This document shows positions 26,797-34,429 of a DNA stretch of 34,733 nucleotides, one piece after another. Source of the DNA: Novosphingobium organovorum (GTDB taxonomy: Bacteria; Pseudomonadota; Alphaproteobacteria; Sphingomonadales; Sphingomonadaceae); contig NZ_JALHLF010000038.1 in the NCBI RefSeq assembly GCF_022832435.1, positions 1 through 34,733 of the forward strand, read 5' to 3'. Every line of letters begins with the position of its first letter. The stretch's first letter is position 1. A program made the position numbers and the translations under genes. The notes under the pieces were generated by a model. The model did no database searches, was not told the DNA's origin, and saw only the letters and a list, made by a program, of their open reading frames with translations.

Positions 26797-27234
26797 ATGG
26801 ATGTCGAGGTGACAAGAGGGGTGTGCGAAACGCTCCACAGCGAAGCGGCCCGCGCCGCGCCCAACGAGTGCTGCGGCCTGCTGCTGGGCGCGCCGGGGCA
26901 GGGCGAGGGCCAGGGTGAAGGGCGGAGTGATCGGGCCGGGCCGGAGCGCATCGTGGCGCTCTTGCCTGCGCGCAATGTCGATTCCGATCCGGCGCGCCGA
27001 TTCGAAATCGATCCGCTCGTGCTCCTGCGCGCGCACCGTGCGGCGCGCGAAGGGGGGCCGCGCGTGCTGGGCTATTACCATTCGCATCCTACGGGAAATC
27101 CCGCACCTTCTGCCACGGATGCGGAGCATTCCACCGGCGATTGGCGCATCTGGGCGATCATTGGTGGTCGCGATATTGCTTTCTGGCGCGATCGTGGGAA
27201 TGGATTTGACGCGCTCGCCTTTCGCGTGGTTTGA
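26797..27234 (+). CDS. JAMM/MPN-domain metalloprotease (Mov34 family)
   Basis: The protein has 145 residues. The complete JAMM zinc signature is present: Glu24 in PNECCGLLLG, then His95-Ser-His97-Pro, Ser105 and Asp108 in GYYHSHPTGNPAPSATD, with the canonical spacing. Bacterial members of this size typically hydrolyse isopeptide or C-terminal peptide bonds of ubiquitin-like or sulfur-carrier proteins, or process cysteine-carrier intermediates; no such carrier gene is adjacent, so the substrate is unknown. A Gly/Glu/Gln-rich loop of about 20 residues sits between Glu24 and the second half. The start ATG at 26797 lacks a clean ribosome site; the upstream in-frame TTG at 26791 or an internal GTG are alternatives. 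Confidence 0.88.
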   Translation: MDVEVTRGVCETLHSEAARAAPNECCGLLLGAPGQGEGQGEGRSDRAGPERIVALLPARNVDSDPARRFEIDPLVLLRAHRAAREGGPRVLGYYHSHPTGNPAPSATDAEHSTGDWRIWAIIGGRDIAFWRDRGNGFDALAFRVV

Positions 27235-27324
27235 CGCTGCCGCCATGGAAATGGGCGCGCGTCGTCCCCATTGAGGAAGGCCAGCGCCCGCGACGGCACA
27301 AGATAACGGAAAGTACCGATATTC

Positions 27325-27981
27325 ATGACGACGAGCACGCTCGACCTTGCCAGCCTTCTGTGTTCGCGCCTGTGCCACGACATGCTCAGTCCGGTGGGCG
27401 CGCTGTCGAACGGCCTGGAGCTTCTGGCGGACGAGGATGATCCCGAAATGCGCCAGCGCTGCTTCGAACTGCTCGAGCAGAGCGCGCGGATCTCGACCGA
27501 CAAGCTCAAGTTCTTCCGGCTCGCCTTCGGGGCCGCAGGTGGCTTTGGCGAGCGGATCGCGGTGAGCGAGGCCAAGGCGCTGATCGAGGCGCTGGTGGCG
27601 GGCAACGCACGGATCACCATCAATTGGGCGATTTCGGCCGATGCGCTGCCCAAGCCCGCCATCAAGACCTTGCTCAACTTCGCGCTGTTCGGGATCGAGG
27701 CGCTGGTGCGTGGTGGCACGCTCGATCTAGCGGGTGAACTGCGGCCCGAGCAGATCGGCGATGGCACGGCCGAGCTCGTTGTGCGCGCCTCGGGGCCGCG
27801 TATCGCCTTCGACCATGCCGTGGGCCGCGCGCTCGAGGGGAGCTTGCCCGACGCGGAAATGTCGAGCCGCACCGCCCCGGCGGCCATGCTGCACCAGCTT
27901 GCCGAAACGCTGGGCGGGCGCCTGCAATTTGCCATCGGCGAGGATGCGCTGGTATTGGGCGCCGTACTGCCCGGCGCCTGA
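27325..27981 (+). CDS. chpT: ChpT-type histidine phosphotransferase
   Basis: The protein has 218 residues. The N-terminal dimerisation helix carries SRLCHDMLSPVGALSNGLEL, with His18 as the phospho-accepting residue followed by Asp19. A degenerate GHKL-like C-terminal domain follows (LLNFALFGIEALVRGG; LHQLAETLGGRLQFA) without the ATP-binding N and G boxes of real kinases. This is the ChpT architecture: it relays phosphate from CckA to CtrA and CpdR and so links the alphaproteobacterial cell-cycle kinase to its response regulators. The ATG is preceded by GGAAAG about eleven bases upstream, a weak site. It lies 90 bp after the JAMM gene and 73 bp before a cell-wall amidase, all on one strand. 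Confidence 0.92.
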   Translation: MTTSTLDLASLLCSRLCHDMLSPVGALSNGLELLADEDDPEMRQRCFELLEQSARISTDKLKFFRLAFGAAGGFGERIAVSEAKALIEALVAGNARITINWAISADALPKPAIKTLLNFALFGIEALVRGGTLDLAGELRPEQIGDGTAELVVRASGPRIAFDHAVGRALEGSLPDAEMSSRTAPAAMLHQLAETLGGRLQFAIGEDALVLGAVLPGA

Positions 27982-28054
27982 TCGGCCGGACGGTGCAGGC
28001 AGGAGAGGACGCTAGGGCCGCACGGCGGTCTGCAAGAAGGAGAATTCGGCGAGG

Positions 28055-28759
28055 ATGAACCGTTGGCTGGTGAACCGTTTCGTGCAGTCTCCCAACTGGA
28101 ACGAGCGCAGGCGTCCGATCTCGATGGTCGTCTTGCACTACACCGGCATGAAGAGCGCCGCCGAGGCGCTCGAGCGGATGTGCGATCCGGCCGCCGAAGT
28201 CTCCGCGCACTACATGATCGACGAGGAGGGCATCGTCACCTCGCTCGTCTCCGAAGAGAACCGCGCCTGGCACGCGGGGCGCTCGTACTGGCGCGGGGAA
28301 AGCGACGTCAATTCGGCCTCGATCGGCATCGAACTGGTCAATCCGGGGCACGAATGGGGCTATCGTCCCTTTCCCGAGGCGCAGATGGACGCGCTGATGC
28401 CGCTGCTTGCCGACATTCTCGATCGCCACGACATTCCGCGCGCCAACGTGGTGGGCCATTCCGACATCGCGCCCGCGCGCAAGCAGGATCCGGGCGAGCT
28501 GTTCGACTGGGCGCGGCTGGGCGAACTTGGCCTCGCGCTCGAGATCCCGGCGGCGCGCATGAACCTGTTCTACGACAATCCGGGCAAGTTCTACCTCGCG
28601 CTCGAACGCTTTGGCTATGACATCACCGAAGGCCGCGCGGCGGTGGCTGCGTTCCAGCGCCGCTGGCGCCCGGCGCGCATCGATGGCGAGATCGACGGGG
28701 AAATCGGGGGTATCCTGTTCGAACTGCTGTTGGAGCGCGACATCGGCCGTGCTAGGTGA
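28055..28759 (+). CDS. N-acetylmuramoyl-L-alanine amidase (Amidase_2/AmiD-like)
   Basis: The protein has 234 residues. It is a T7-lysozyme/PGRP-type zinc amidase that cuts the bond between muramic acid and the stem peptide. Zinc ligands and catalytic residues are visible: His28 (VVLHYTG), Glu93 (IGIEL), His135 (VVGHSDIAP) and Asp145 with Lys143 (ARKQDPG). A C-terminal region of about 60 residues (FYLALERFGYDITEGRAAVAAFQRRW) resembles the peptidoglycan-binding helical domain of AmiD. No signal peptide is evident, so it may be cytoplasmic recycling-type (AmpD-like) or exported in another way. The RNase P promoter appears to overlap its 3' end. Confidence 0.92.
   Translation: MNRWLVNRFVQSPNWNERRRPISMVVLHYTGMKSAAEALERMCDPAAEVSAHYMIDEEGIVTSLVSEENRAWHAGRSYWRGESDVNSASIGIELVNPGHEWGYRPFPEAQMDALMPLLADILDRHDIPRANVVGHSDIAPARKQDPGELFDWARLGELGLALEIPAARMNLFYDNPGKFYLALERFGYDITEGRAAVAAFQRRWRPARIDGEIDGEIGGILFELLLERDIGRAR
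28730..28758 (+). promoter_or_regulatory. Probable rnpB promoter inside the amidase 3' end
   Basis: TTGGAG (28730-28735) and TAGGTG (28753-28758) are separated by exactly 17 bp, and transcription about eight bases later would begin at the P1 helix of RNase P RNA. The -10 element overlaps the stop codon of the amidase gene. Confidence 0.5.
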
Positions 28760-28765
28760 GCGCCC

Positions 28766-29249
28766 GTGCCGGGGAGCCGGGCAGCCGCGGGGTGTCGCGC
28801 CGATTCATCGAACGCGCACCGCGAGGAAAGTCCGGGCTCCACGAAACAAGGGTGGCGGGTAACGCCCGCCGGACGAGCGTGGTCATTACCGATCGCGCGA
28901 AGTTCAGGGAAAGTGCCACAGAGAGCAAACCGCCGATGGGACCTGCTTTTTTCGAAAGGCGTGCGTTCACAGGTAAGGGTGAAAGGGTGCGGTAAAAGCG
29001 CACCGCGCTACCGGTAACGGCAAGCGGCATGGCAAACCCCACCCGGAGCAAGACCGAATAGGGACTGCGCGCCATCGTGAATGGCAGGTTCGTTTCGAAC
29101 CGAGGCAGTCCGGGTTGGTCGCTTGAGCGTTGCAGCAATGCAGCGCCTAGAGGAATGGCTGCCGCCGCGGCGTAAGGTCCCTCGTTCAAGGAAACTTGAG
29201 GGAGACCACGCCAGGCACAGAACCCGGCTTACAGGCTCCCCGGCACATG
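28766..29249 (+). ncRNA. rnpB: RNase P RNA (class A)
   Basis: This is the ribozyme that trims the 5' leader of pre-tRNAs. The ends are set by a perfect 13-bp P1 helix: GTGCCGGGGAGCC (28766-28778) pairs with GGCTCCCCGGCAC (29234-29246). Universally conserved core elements are present: GAGGAAAGTCCGGGCTCC (from 28823), then the GGTAAGGGTGAAAGGGTGCGG block (from 28973), and ACAGAACCCGGCTTAC near the 3' end. At about 484 nt it is longer than the common ~400 nt; the extra length seems to lie in the peripheral helices. No clear intrinsic terminator follows. ORFs inside it are not real. Confidence 0.96.
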
Positions 29250-29335
29250 GGCCCTGACGATCACGGTTCCTTTTGACGATCCTGGGCCAGGGCGGGGGAG
29301 GGCGCGCGGCAAGCGCCCGCCGGAGCGGCGGGCGA
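29250..29335. other. Gap after rnpB with a hairpin
   Basis: The only structure seen is a perfect 9-bp hairpin with a GAG loop at 29314-29334 (CGCCCGCCG arm). It has no T-run on either strand, so it is not a standard terminator. Confidence 0.4.
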
Positions 29336-29446
29336 TCAGGCGATGTCGGGCAGGTCGATCTTCAGACCATTTTCGGAGCTGTCGGGCATTTGCGCCTGAT
29401 CGGACGATCCGACCAAGCCCGATCCGCCAAGCGGAACGCGCGCCAT
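29336..29446 (-). CDS. Possible 36-residue small protein
   Basis: An ATG-initiated frame encodes MARVPLGGSGLVGSSDQAQ and ends GLKIDLPDIA. It lies 49 bp downstream of the phosphoesterase stop on the same strand and ahead of the 29314-29334 hairpin. The ribosome site is weak (AGG about 11 bases upstream). The balanced amino-acid composition, unlike the Arg-rich frames typical of GC-rich shadows, is the main support. No function is suggested, and it may be non-coding. Confidence 0.27.
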   Translation of the reverse strand: MARVPLGGSGLVGSSDQAQMPDSSENGLKIDLPDIA

Positions 29447-29495
29447 GACGCCGTGCCTGCGGCGTGCAAGCCCCGTTTGGGGTGCGCCGTACGGG

Positions 29496-30338
29496 TCAGG
29501 CGACCTGTGCCGGTGTGCCCGCTGTGTTTGCCTGCGCGGTGGTCGGGCTGGCCTCTTGCGTTCCGCTGTCGTTCGCCTCTTCGCGTGCGGACAGGAACCA
29601 GCGGTTCGTCCCCTCGATCCCGATGGCGGTCAGGCAGCCGTGGAGATAGGCGCCGGTGTCGATACCCAGCCGGTTCGAGCGTAAGTCGGGCTCCTGGGTG
29701 ATGGTATGGCCGTGGACGACGAAGCCCTCGAACGCCCCGGAGTGGCTGAGAAAGGGCTCGCGAATCCAGCGGCAGTCCGACAGGAGCTGCATGGCCAGCG
29801 GAACGCCCGGACGAAGCCCGGCGTGGACGAAGACGTAATCGCCGATGCGGACCAGCTTCTTGAAGCTGCGCACGAAGTCCAGATCCTCGACCGGGAGGCG
29901 CGCGGCGATATGCGCCTGAAGTTCCTCGACCGGCCGTTCGAGCAGGGCGTCCATGTCCAAGCCATAGGACTGGAAGGTCTCCAGCCCGCCGAACTTGAGG
30001 AAGCTGGGCATCGCCTGGGCATCGGTCAGGCAGGTAAGGAACATTTCCTCATGGTTGCCGGACAGGATTTCCACCGTGCGATCGCGGGCGAGCTGGCGCG
30101 CGCGCGCGATTACCTGCGCGCTGTGGGGGCCGCGATCGATGAGATCGCCGAGCAGGACGATGGTGGTCCGCGCCGCCGGGCGGGTGGCTTCGTCGGCTTC
30201 GATCCGGCTTAGCAGGGCTTCGAACAGGTCCAGCCGACCGTGGATGTCGCCAATGGCGTACACGCGTTCTCCGGCTGGCAGCGATGGCTCCGGAGCGGCC
30301 TTGGACGGCGCGAAAATGTTGAAAATTTTGCCAAGCAT
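29496..30338 (-). CDS. PPP-family metallophosphoesterase (ApaH/PrpA-like)
   Basis: The protein has 280 residues. The three PPP motifs for the di-metal centre are present in order: GDIHGR (30-35), GDLIDRG (64-70) and GNHEE (94-98), with later His ligands in VFVHAGLRPG and VVHGHTIT. The family includes Ser/Thr protein phosphatases and symmetrical diadenosine tetraphosphatases; sequence alone does not decide between them. The ATG at 30336-30338 gives an N-terminus MLGKIFNIF with no signal peptide, so it is cytoplasmic. The C-terminal 25 residues are Ser/Thr/Ala-rich. It is divergent from the porin gene. Confidence 0.9.
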   Translation of the reverse strand: MLGKIFNIFAPSKAAPEPSLPAGERVYAIGDIHGRLDLFEALLSRIEADEATRPAARTTIVLLGDLIDRGPHSAQVIARARQLARDRTVEILSGNHEEMFLTCLTDAQAMPSFLKFGGLETFQSYGLDMDALLERPVEELQAHIAARLPVEDLDFVRSFKKLVRIGDYVFVHAGLRPGVPLAMQLLSDCRWIREPFLSHSGAFEGFVVHGHTITQEPDLRSNRLGIDTGAYLHGCLTAIGIEGTNRWFLSAREEANDSGTQEASPTTAQANTAGTPAQVA

Positions 30339-30596
30339 TCCAGACAACCTAATACGATTGCAGGCGGCGTGCTGCAAGTGCGAGAAAGTCCGTTCCGGCA
30401 CGATTGTAAAACGGGTCGTCGCAGTTGCAAAAAGTCCACTATGAATTGCTCAAATGTGTCCGTTACGAAATTTTTCTTGTCTCAATTGTTTCTCAAAAGC
30501 AAAGGTCGGAATGCATCGGCCACCGCTTCCGACAGAGAGTTGCGGACCGAAGCGCAGGAGGGACATGGCATCAATAATATAACGTGAGGGAATTGT
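30339..30596. other. Intergenic region between phosphoesterase and porin
   Basis: These 258 bp carry no supported gene. The segment around 30420-30500 is AT-richer and contains GTTGCAAAAA near 30421, similar to GTTGCAAAA before receptor 1. A porin promoter should lie in the right half, but I could not fix its elements. Confidence 0.4.
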
Positions 30597-31343
30597 ATGC
30601 TTATGTCCGTCCGCAGCCTTCTGGCTGCGACCGCTTTCGCAGGCGCGCTGCTTGCGACGAGTCCCGTCATGGCGCAGGACGCCGAGAAGAGTTCGGATAT
30701 CACCGTTTCGGCCAATGTCGCGCTGACGACCGATTACCGTTTCCGCGGCGTTTCGCTGTCGGGCGGCGACGTTGCCATCCAGGGCGGTTTCGACGTCAGC
30801 CATTCGAGTGGCTTCTACGTCGGGACCTGGGCCTCCTCGCTCGAGGAAGACAACGGGTACGGTTCGACCGAAGTCGACATCTACGGCGGCTGGACCGGTG
30901 ATGTGGGCGGTGCGACGCTGGACGTCGGCCTGCTCATGTACGCCTATCCCAACGCGCCGGCGGGCGACTACGACTATCTCGAGCCTTACGCCTCGATCGC
31001 CGGGACGGTCGGTCCGGTCAGCGCCACGCTGGGCATGGCCTATGCCTGGAAGCAGGATTCGCTGGGGGGCGATGACAATCTGTACATCTACGGCGATACC
31101 CAGCTGGCGATCCCCAATACGCCGGTGAGCCTTAGCGCGCACCTTGGCTACACCGATGGCGTGCTCGCGCCCAAGTACCTTGCCGGTGAGCCCGACAAGC
31201 ACGGGTTCGACTGGTCGATCGGCGCATCGACCAAGGTCTATGGTCCGGTTTCGTTCGAGCTCAAGTACGTGGGCGTGGATGCGCCCTCGATCGATGGCTT
31301 CACCAACGACACGGTCGTCGCCACGGTCTCGGCCTCGTTCTGA
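30597..31343 (+). CDS. TorF-family putative outer-membrane porin
   Basis: The protein has 248 residues. A signal peptide (SVRSLLAATAFAGALLATSP) ends at VMA-QD. The mature part is a chain of amphipathic beta strands starting with SANVALTTDYRFRGVSLSG, which is characteristic of the TorF/Gcw_chp porin-like family, and closes with the terminal Phe of outer-membrane proteins (TVSASF). The family is thought to form small channels; the solute is unknown. The ATG at 30597 follows GAGGGA by five bases; an ATG two codons later is also possible. A terminator follows 57 bp downstream. Confidence 0.92.
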   Translation: MLMSVRSLLAATAFAGALLATSPVMAQDAEKSSDITVSANVALTTDYRFRGVSLSGGDVAIQGGFDVSHSSGFYVGTWASSLEEDNGYGSTEVDIYGGWTGDVGGATLDVGLLMYAYPNAPAGDYDYLEPYASIAGTVGPVSATLGMAYAWKQDSLGGDDNLYIYGDTQLAIPNTPVSLSAHLGYTDGVLAPKYLAGEPDKHGFDWSIGASTKVYGPVSFELKYVGVDAPSIDGFTNDTVVATVSASF

Positions 31344-31399
31344 GCCAACGGTTCGCTGCGAGATAAGGAAAGTCGGACAAGAAGGACTTTCGCAGGAGG

Positions 31400-31427
31400 A
31401 CCCGCCCGGAATATCCGGGCGGGTTTT
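31400..31427 (+). terminator. Intrinsic terminator after the porin gene
   Basis: A 10-11-bp stem (ACCCGCCCGG with its exact complement) with a short AT loop is followed by TTTT and lies immediately beyond the stop of the convergent SIMPL gene. Confidence 0.85.
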
Positions 31428-31433
31428 CGGGCT

Positions 31434-32186
31434 TCATTCGAGATAGAAATCGATCGTCGTCACGACCCTCACCCGCTTGTAGGGGGTGTCGCCCGCGCCC
31501 CACCCCGCTTCCTCGCCGTCGCGCGGCGCGATCGAGAAGTAGCCCTGGGTCGCTTTCTTGATGGCCCCGACGCGGGCGCCGCTGTCCTTGGCGAATTGCT
31601 GGGCCGAAGCGCGCGCGTCGCGCGTGGCGGCCGCCACCATCGCGGGCTTGATCGTGTCGAGCCGGGTGAAGGTGAAGCTCATCCCCGAACCTTCCTCGAT
31701 CACGACGCCGTGGCGGACCAGATCGAACTGGCTGCGCACGGCCTTCTGCGCGCGGGCGATGTCCGTGCTGCGCAGCGTCATGCGCTGGCGCACGGTAAAG
31801 CCCGACTGCCCGTTGTCCTTGAACGGGGCGACGTTGACGCCGGTGGGCTGCAGGTCGCGCTCGGCAAATCCGAGCCGCTGGAAGAAGGCGCGCACCTCGC
31901 GGGTGTCGCGATCCACGCTTGCCTGCGCGCTGGCGAGATCGGTGGCGGAGGCCGAGTAGGAGATCGTCCAGGTGGCAAGGTTGGCGGTCACGTCCCGTTC
32001 GGCCAGCCCGCGCACGGTGACCGAACGTTCGGCGCGGCCCCAGCGGGTGAGCCCGTCGCCGAGCGCATAGCCGGCAAAGACCAGTCCACCGGCCAGAACG
32101 CCTGCCGCGCCGAGCCAGCGCACCAGCGCCGGATCGCGATAGAACTTGGGTTGGTCGGGGGGATTGGGTACGGCAGGCTGAGACAT
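31434..32186 (-). CDS. SIMPL-domain (DUF541) membrane-anchored protein
   Basis: The protein has 250 residues. The ATG at 32184-32186 follows GGGAG by seven bases. One N-terminal membrane segment (about 25-45, WLGAAGVLAGGLVFAGYAL) is followed by a periplasmic SIMPL domain: RSVTVRGLAERDVTANLATW, then strands with GVNVAPF and a final RVRVVTTIDFYLE. Family members are often linked to envelope or oxidative stress, but no reaction is established. It is convergent with the porin gene and divergent from the glyoxalase gene. Confidence 0.9.
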   Translation of the reverse strand: MSQPAVPNPPDQPKFYRDPALVRWLGAAGVLAGGLVFAGYALGDGLTRWGRAERSVTVRGLAERDVTANLATWTISYSASATDLASAQASVDRDTREVRAFFQRLGFAERDLQPTGVNVAPFKDNGQSGFTVRQRMTLRSTDIARAQKAVRSQFDLVRHGVVIEEGSGMSFTFTRLDTIKPAMVAAATRDARASAQQFAKDSGARVGAIKKATQGYFSIAPRDGEEAGWGAGDTPYKRVRVVTTIDFYLE

Positions 32187-32282
32187 CGCATTTCTCCCGC
32201 TAGAGTTCGGCCGATCGTGCCGGCCTGCCGCTTTATATGCGATGAACCGTTCTTTTCTGTCGTTGAAATGAGGAATAGTTCC

Positions 32283-32717
32283 GTGACCCGTTACCTGCAC
32301 ACCATGATCCGTGTCACCGATCCCGACGCCACGATTGCCTTCTTCGCGCTGCTCGGTCTCCAGGAGACCCGCCGGATGGAAAGTGAAAAGGGGCGCTTCA
32401 CGCTGATCTATCTTGCTGCGCCGGGCCAGGAAGATGCCGAAGTCGAACTGACCTACAACTGGCCGGGCGAAGATGGTTCGCAGGAACGCTACGAAGGCGG
32501 GCGCAACTTCGGGCACCTGGCTTTTGGGGTTGCGGATATCTACGCGACGTGCCGCGCCTTCCAGGAAGCGGGGGTCACCGTCAATCGCCCGCCGCGCGAT
32601 GGGCATATGGCTTTCGTGCGCACGCCCGACGGGATTTCGATCGAACTTCTCCAGCAGGGGGACGCGCTCGCGCCGCAGGAACCCTGGGCGAGCATGGAAA
32701 ATACCGGCGTCTGGTGA
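32283..32717 (+). CDS. gloA: Lactoylglutathione lyase (glyoxalase I)
   Basis: The protein has 144 residues. It isomerises the methylglyoxal-glutathione hemithioacetal to S-lactoylglutathione. The four metal ligands of the bacterial enzyme are in place: His6 (LHTMIRV), Glu55 (VELTYNW), His78 (FGHLAFGV) and Glu121 (SIELLQ), almost at the E. coli positions (5, 56, 74, 122). The start is taken as GTG at 32283, since GAGGA lies eight bases upstream; the ATG at 32268 overlaps that site. Absence of extra inserts suggests the Ni/Co-type enzyme. Confidence 0.95.
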   Translation: MTRYLHTMIRVTDPDATIAFFALLGLQETRRMESEKGRFTLIYLAAPGQEDAEVELTYNWPGEDGSQERYEGGRNFGHLAFGVADIYATCRAFQEAGVTVNRPPRDGHMAFVRTPDGISIELLQQGDALAPQEPWASMENTGVW

Positions 32718-33025
32718 GAAGAGTGGGCGAGTTCTCGTTGGCAATCCCGGCCGAGGATGGTCATCTGGCGATGAACGTGTTGCTCCATTAGGGATTTTTT
32801 GATGAAGCAGGGCGTTGCTTGTATTTTCAGGTGGCGCTCTGTCTTTTTGTCTTTCGGGATTTGTATCAATTAATTTTTTGAAACGCGGCGGGATTGGGAT
32901 GGTTGTCTCGGGCGCGCAAATATAAGTATGTTCCTCTAGTTGCTTTGCGTTTGGTGGCGCAGGGCCGTGCACCGGGGGGTGCGTGCAGGCGTGGGCGGGG
33001 TCACGTCAGGCAAGGGGCGACATTG
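32718..33025. other. AT-rich gap before the glycosyltransferase gene
   Basis: About 308 bp without a supported gene. The middle part (32795-32940) is clearly AT-richer than the rest of the window, with runs such as GGGATTTTTT and TCAATTAATTTTTTG, and a TATAAG at 32921-32926 that could be a -10 element but lacks a good -35. It may be a promoter region bound by a nucleoid protein, or a scar of inserted DNA. An open frame through it gives a Lys/Arg-rich product without family support. Confidence 0.5.
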
Positions 33026-34429
33026 GTGGGAGTGGATGCAGCGTACACGGCAATGGCCTGGCTCGAACTGATCGAGCGTGAATTGCTGCTTTTTTCGGCT
33101 TTCTGGTTCGCCATAGGGGCGTTGGACGACATGGCGGTCGACGCCGTGTGGGTTGGTCTCAAGCTCTTTTCGCGGGCAAAGGAGGGCGGGATCTCGAATC
33201 GCGAGGCTCGCGCTGCGCTGCAAGGGCAAGCGGCCGTGCTGATCGCGGCCTGGCAGGAGGAGCAGGTGATCGGCCACACGATCCGCCATGCGCTTTCGGC
33301 CTGGCCGCAGCAGGACTACACGCTCTACATTGGTTGCTATGGCAACGATCCGGCGACGGTTTCGGCCGCGATGAGCGCGGCGGCCGGCGATCCGCGCGTG
33401 CGGGTGGTGATTCACGGCAACGCCGGGCCGACGACCAAGGCGGATTGTCTCAACCGACTCTATGCCGCGCTGTGCGCCGATGAACGGCGCGCGCGCGCGC
33501 GTTTCGCGTTCCTGGTGCTTCACGATTCGGAAGACATGGTTCATCCCGCCGAACTGGCGGTGTACGACCGGGCGTTGCAGAGCGCGGACTACGTGCAACT
33601 GCCGGTGCGCCCCGAGCCGCAGCCCTGGTCGCGCTGGATTGGTGGGCATTACTGTGACGAATTCGCCGAAGCGCATGGCAAGGCGCTCGTCGTGCGCGAT
33701 GCGCTGGGCGGGGGAATTCCGGCTGCGGGCGTGGGCTGCGCCTTCGCGCGCGCGATGATGGAGCGCATCGCGCGTCGGCGCATGGCGGAAGGTTACAACG
33801 GGCCGTTCGCCTGCGAATGCCTCACCGAGGATTACGAACTCGGCCTGCTGGTGCGCGACGAGGGCGGGCGTTCGCGCTTCCTGCGGGTGCGCGACGAGGC
33901 CGGTGAGCTGGTCGCCACGCGGGCCTTCTTCCCCGGAACCCTGGAAAGTGCGGTGCGCCAGAAGTCGCGCTGGGTGCTGGGCATCGCGTTCCAGGGCTGG
34001 GACCGGCTGGGCTGGGGCAACCGGCTGTGCGACGTGTGGATGGTGCTGCGCGACCGGCGCGGTCCGCTTGCCGCGCTGATCATGGCCTGCTCCTATTCGC
34101 TGTTGCTGATCGAGGGTTTCGTGCTGCTCCTGCAACTCGCTGGGCTCTACCAGCGCCCGCCGCTGGGGGGGGCGCTTGACGGGATGCTGGCGGTGTGCGG
34201 CGGGGCTGTCCTGTGGCGCGCGGCGAACCGGTTCGCCTTTACTACCGCCGAATATGGCGTGCTCGAAGGGATGATGGCGGTCCTGCGCGTGCCGGTTGCC
34301 AACATCATTGCGATCATGGCCGGGCGCCGCGCGCTCGAGCGTTACGTGCTCAGCCTGTTCGGTCGGGTGCTGGTGTGGGACAAGACTGCGCATGACGCGC
34401 ATCCGGTCTCCGCTCCGGGAGGCCAGTGA
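33026..34429 (+). CDS. NfrB-like membrane glycosyltransferase (GT2)
   Basis: The protein has 467 residues. The start is GTG at 33026 with AAGGGG at 33012-33017; TTG 33023 and ATG 33053 are alternatives. An N-terminal membrane helix (ELLLFSAFWFAIGALDD) precedes a GT2 domain: VLIAAWQEEQVIGHTI, LHDSEDMVHP (acidic DSED at 167-170), CECLTEDYELGL (TED at 267-269) and RQKSRWVLG (QxxRW at 312-316), the set found in processive beta-glycosyltransferases. Further membrane segments follow (LIMACSYSLLLIEGFVLLLQ). This resembles NfrB, the inner-membrane synthase of a secreted polysaccharide in E. coli, but it ends near residue 467 and lacks the long C-terminal c-di-GMP-binding part. The next gene overlaps it by one base. 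Confidence 0.85.
   Translation: MGVDAAYTAMAWLELIERELLLFSAFWFAIGALDDMAVDAVWVGLKLFSRAKEGGISNREARAALQGQAAVLIAAWQEEQVIGHTIRHALSAWPQQDYTLYIGCYGNDPATVSAAMSAAAGDPRVRVVIHGNAGPTTKADCLNRLYAALCADERRARARFAFLVLHDSEDMVHPAELAVYDRALQSADYVQLPVRPEPQPWSRWIGGHYCDEFAEAHGKALVVRDALGGGIPAAGVGCAFARAMMERIARRRMAEGYNGPFACECLTEDYELGLLVRDEGGRSRFLRVRDEAGELVATRAFFPGTLESAVRQKSRWVLGIAFQGWDRLGWGNRLCDVWMVLRDRRGPLAALIMACSYSLLLIEGFVLLLQLAGLYQRPPLGGALDGMLAVCGGAVLWRAANRFAFTTAEYGVLEGMMAVLRVPVANIIAIMAGRRALERYVLSLFGRVLVWDKTAHDAHPVSAPGGQ

Noticed and set aside
26791..27378. Extension of the rluD frame across the JAMM gene to give a 514-residue protein
   Set aside because: The extra N-terminus is antisense to the JAMM gene and has no domain; RluD family length fits the shorter start.
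28766..29249. Several short ORFs inside the RNase P region
   Set aside because: They overlap the conserved catalytic RNA and lack ribosome sites.
29314..29334. Nine-bp hairpin as the rnpB terminator
   Set aside because: It lies 65 bp past the RNA end and has no T-run.
33026..34429. NfrB similarity as evidence for a prophage
   Set aside because: NfrB is a host inner-membrane enzyme used by phage N4; no phage genes, integrase or attachment sites were seen.
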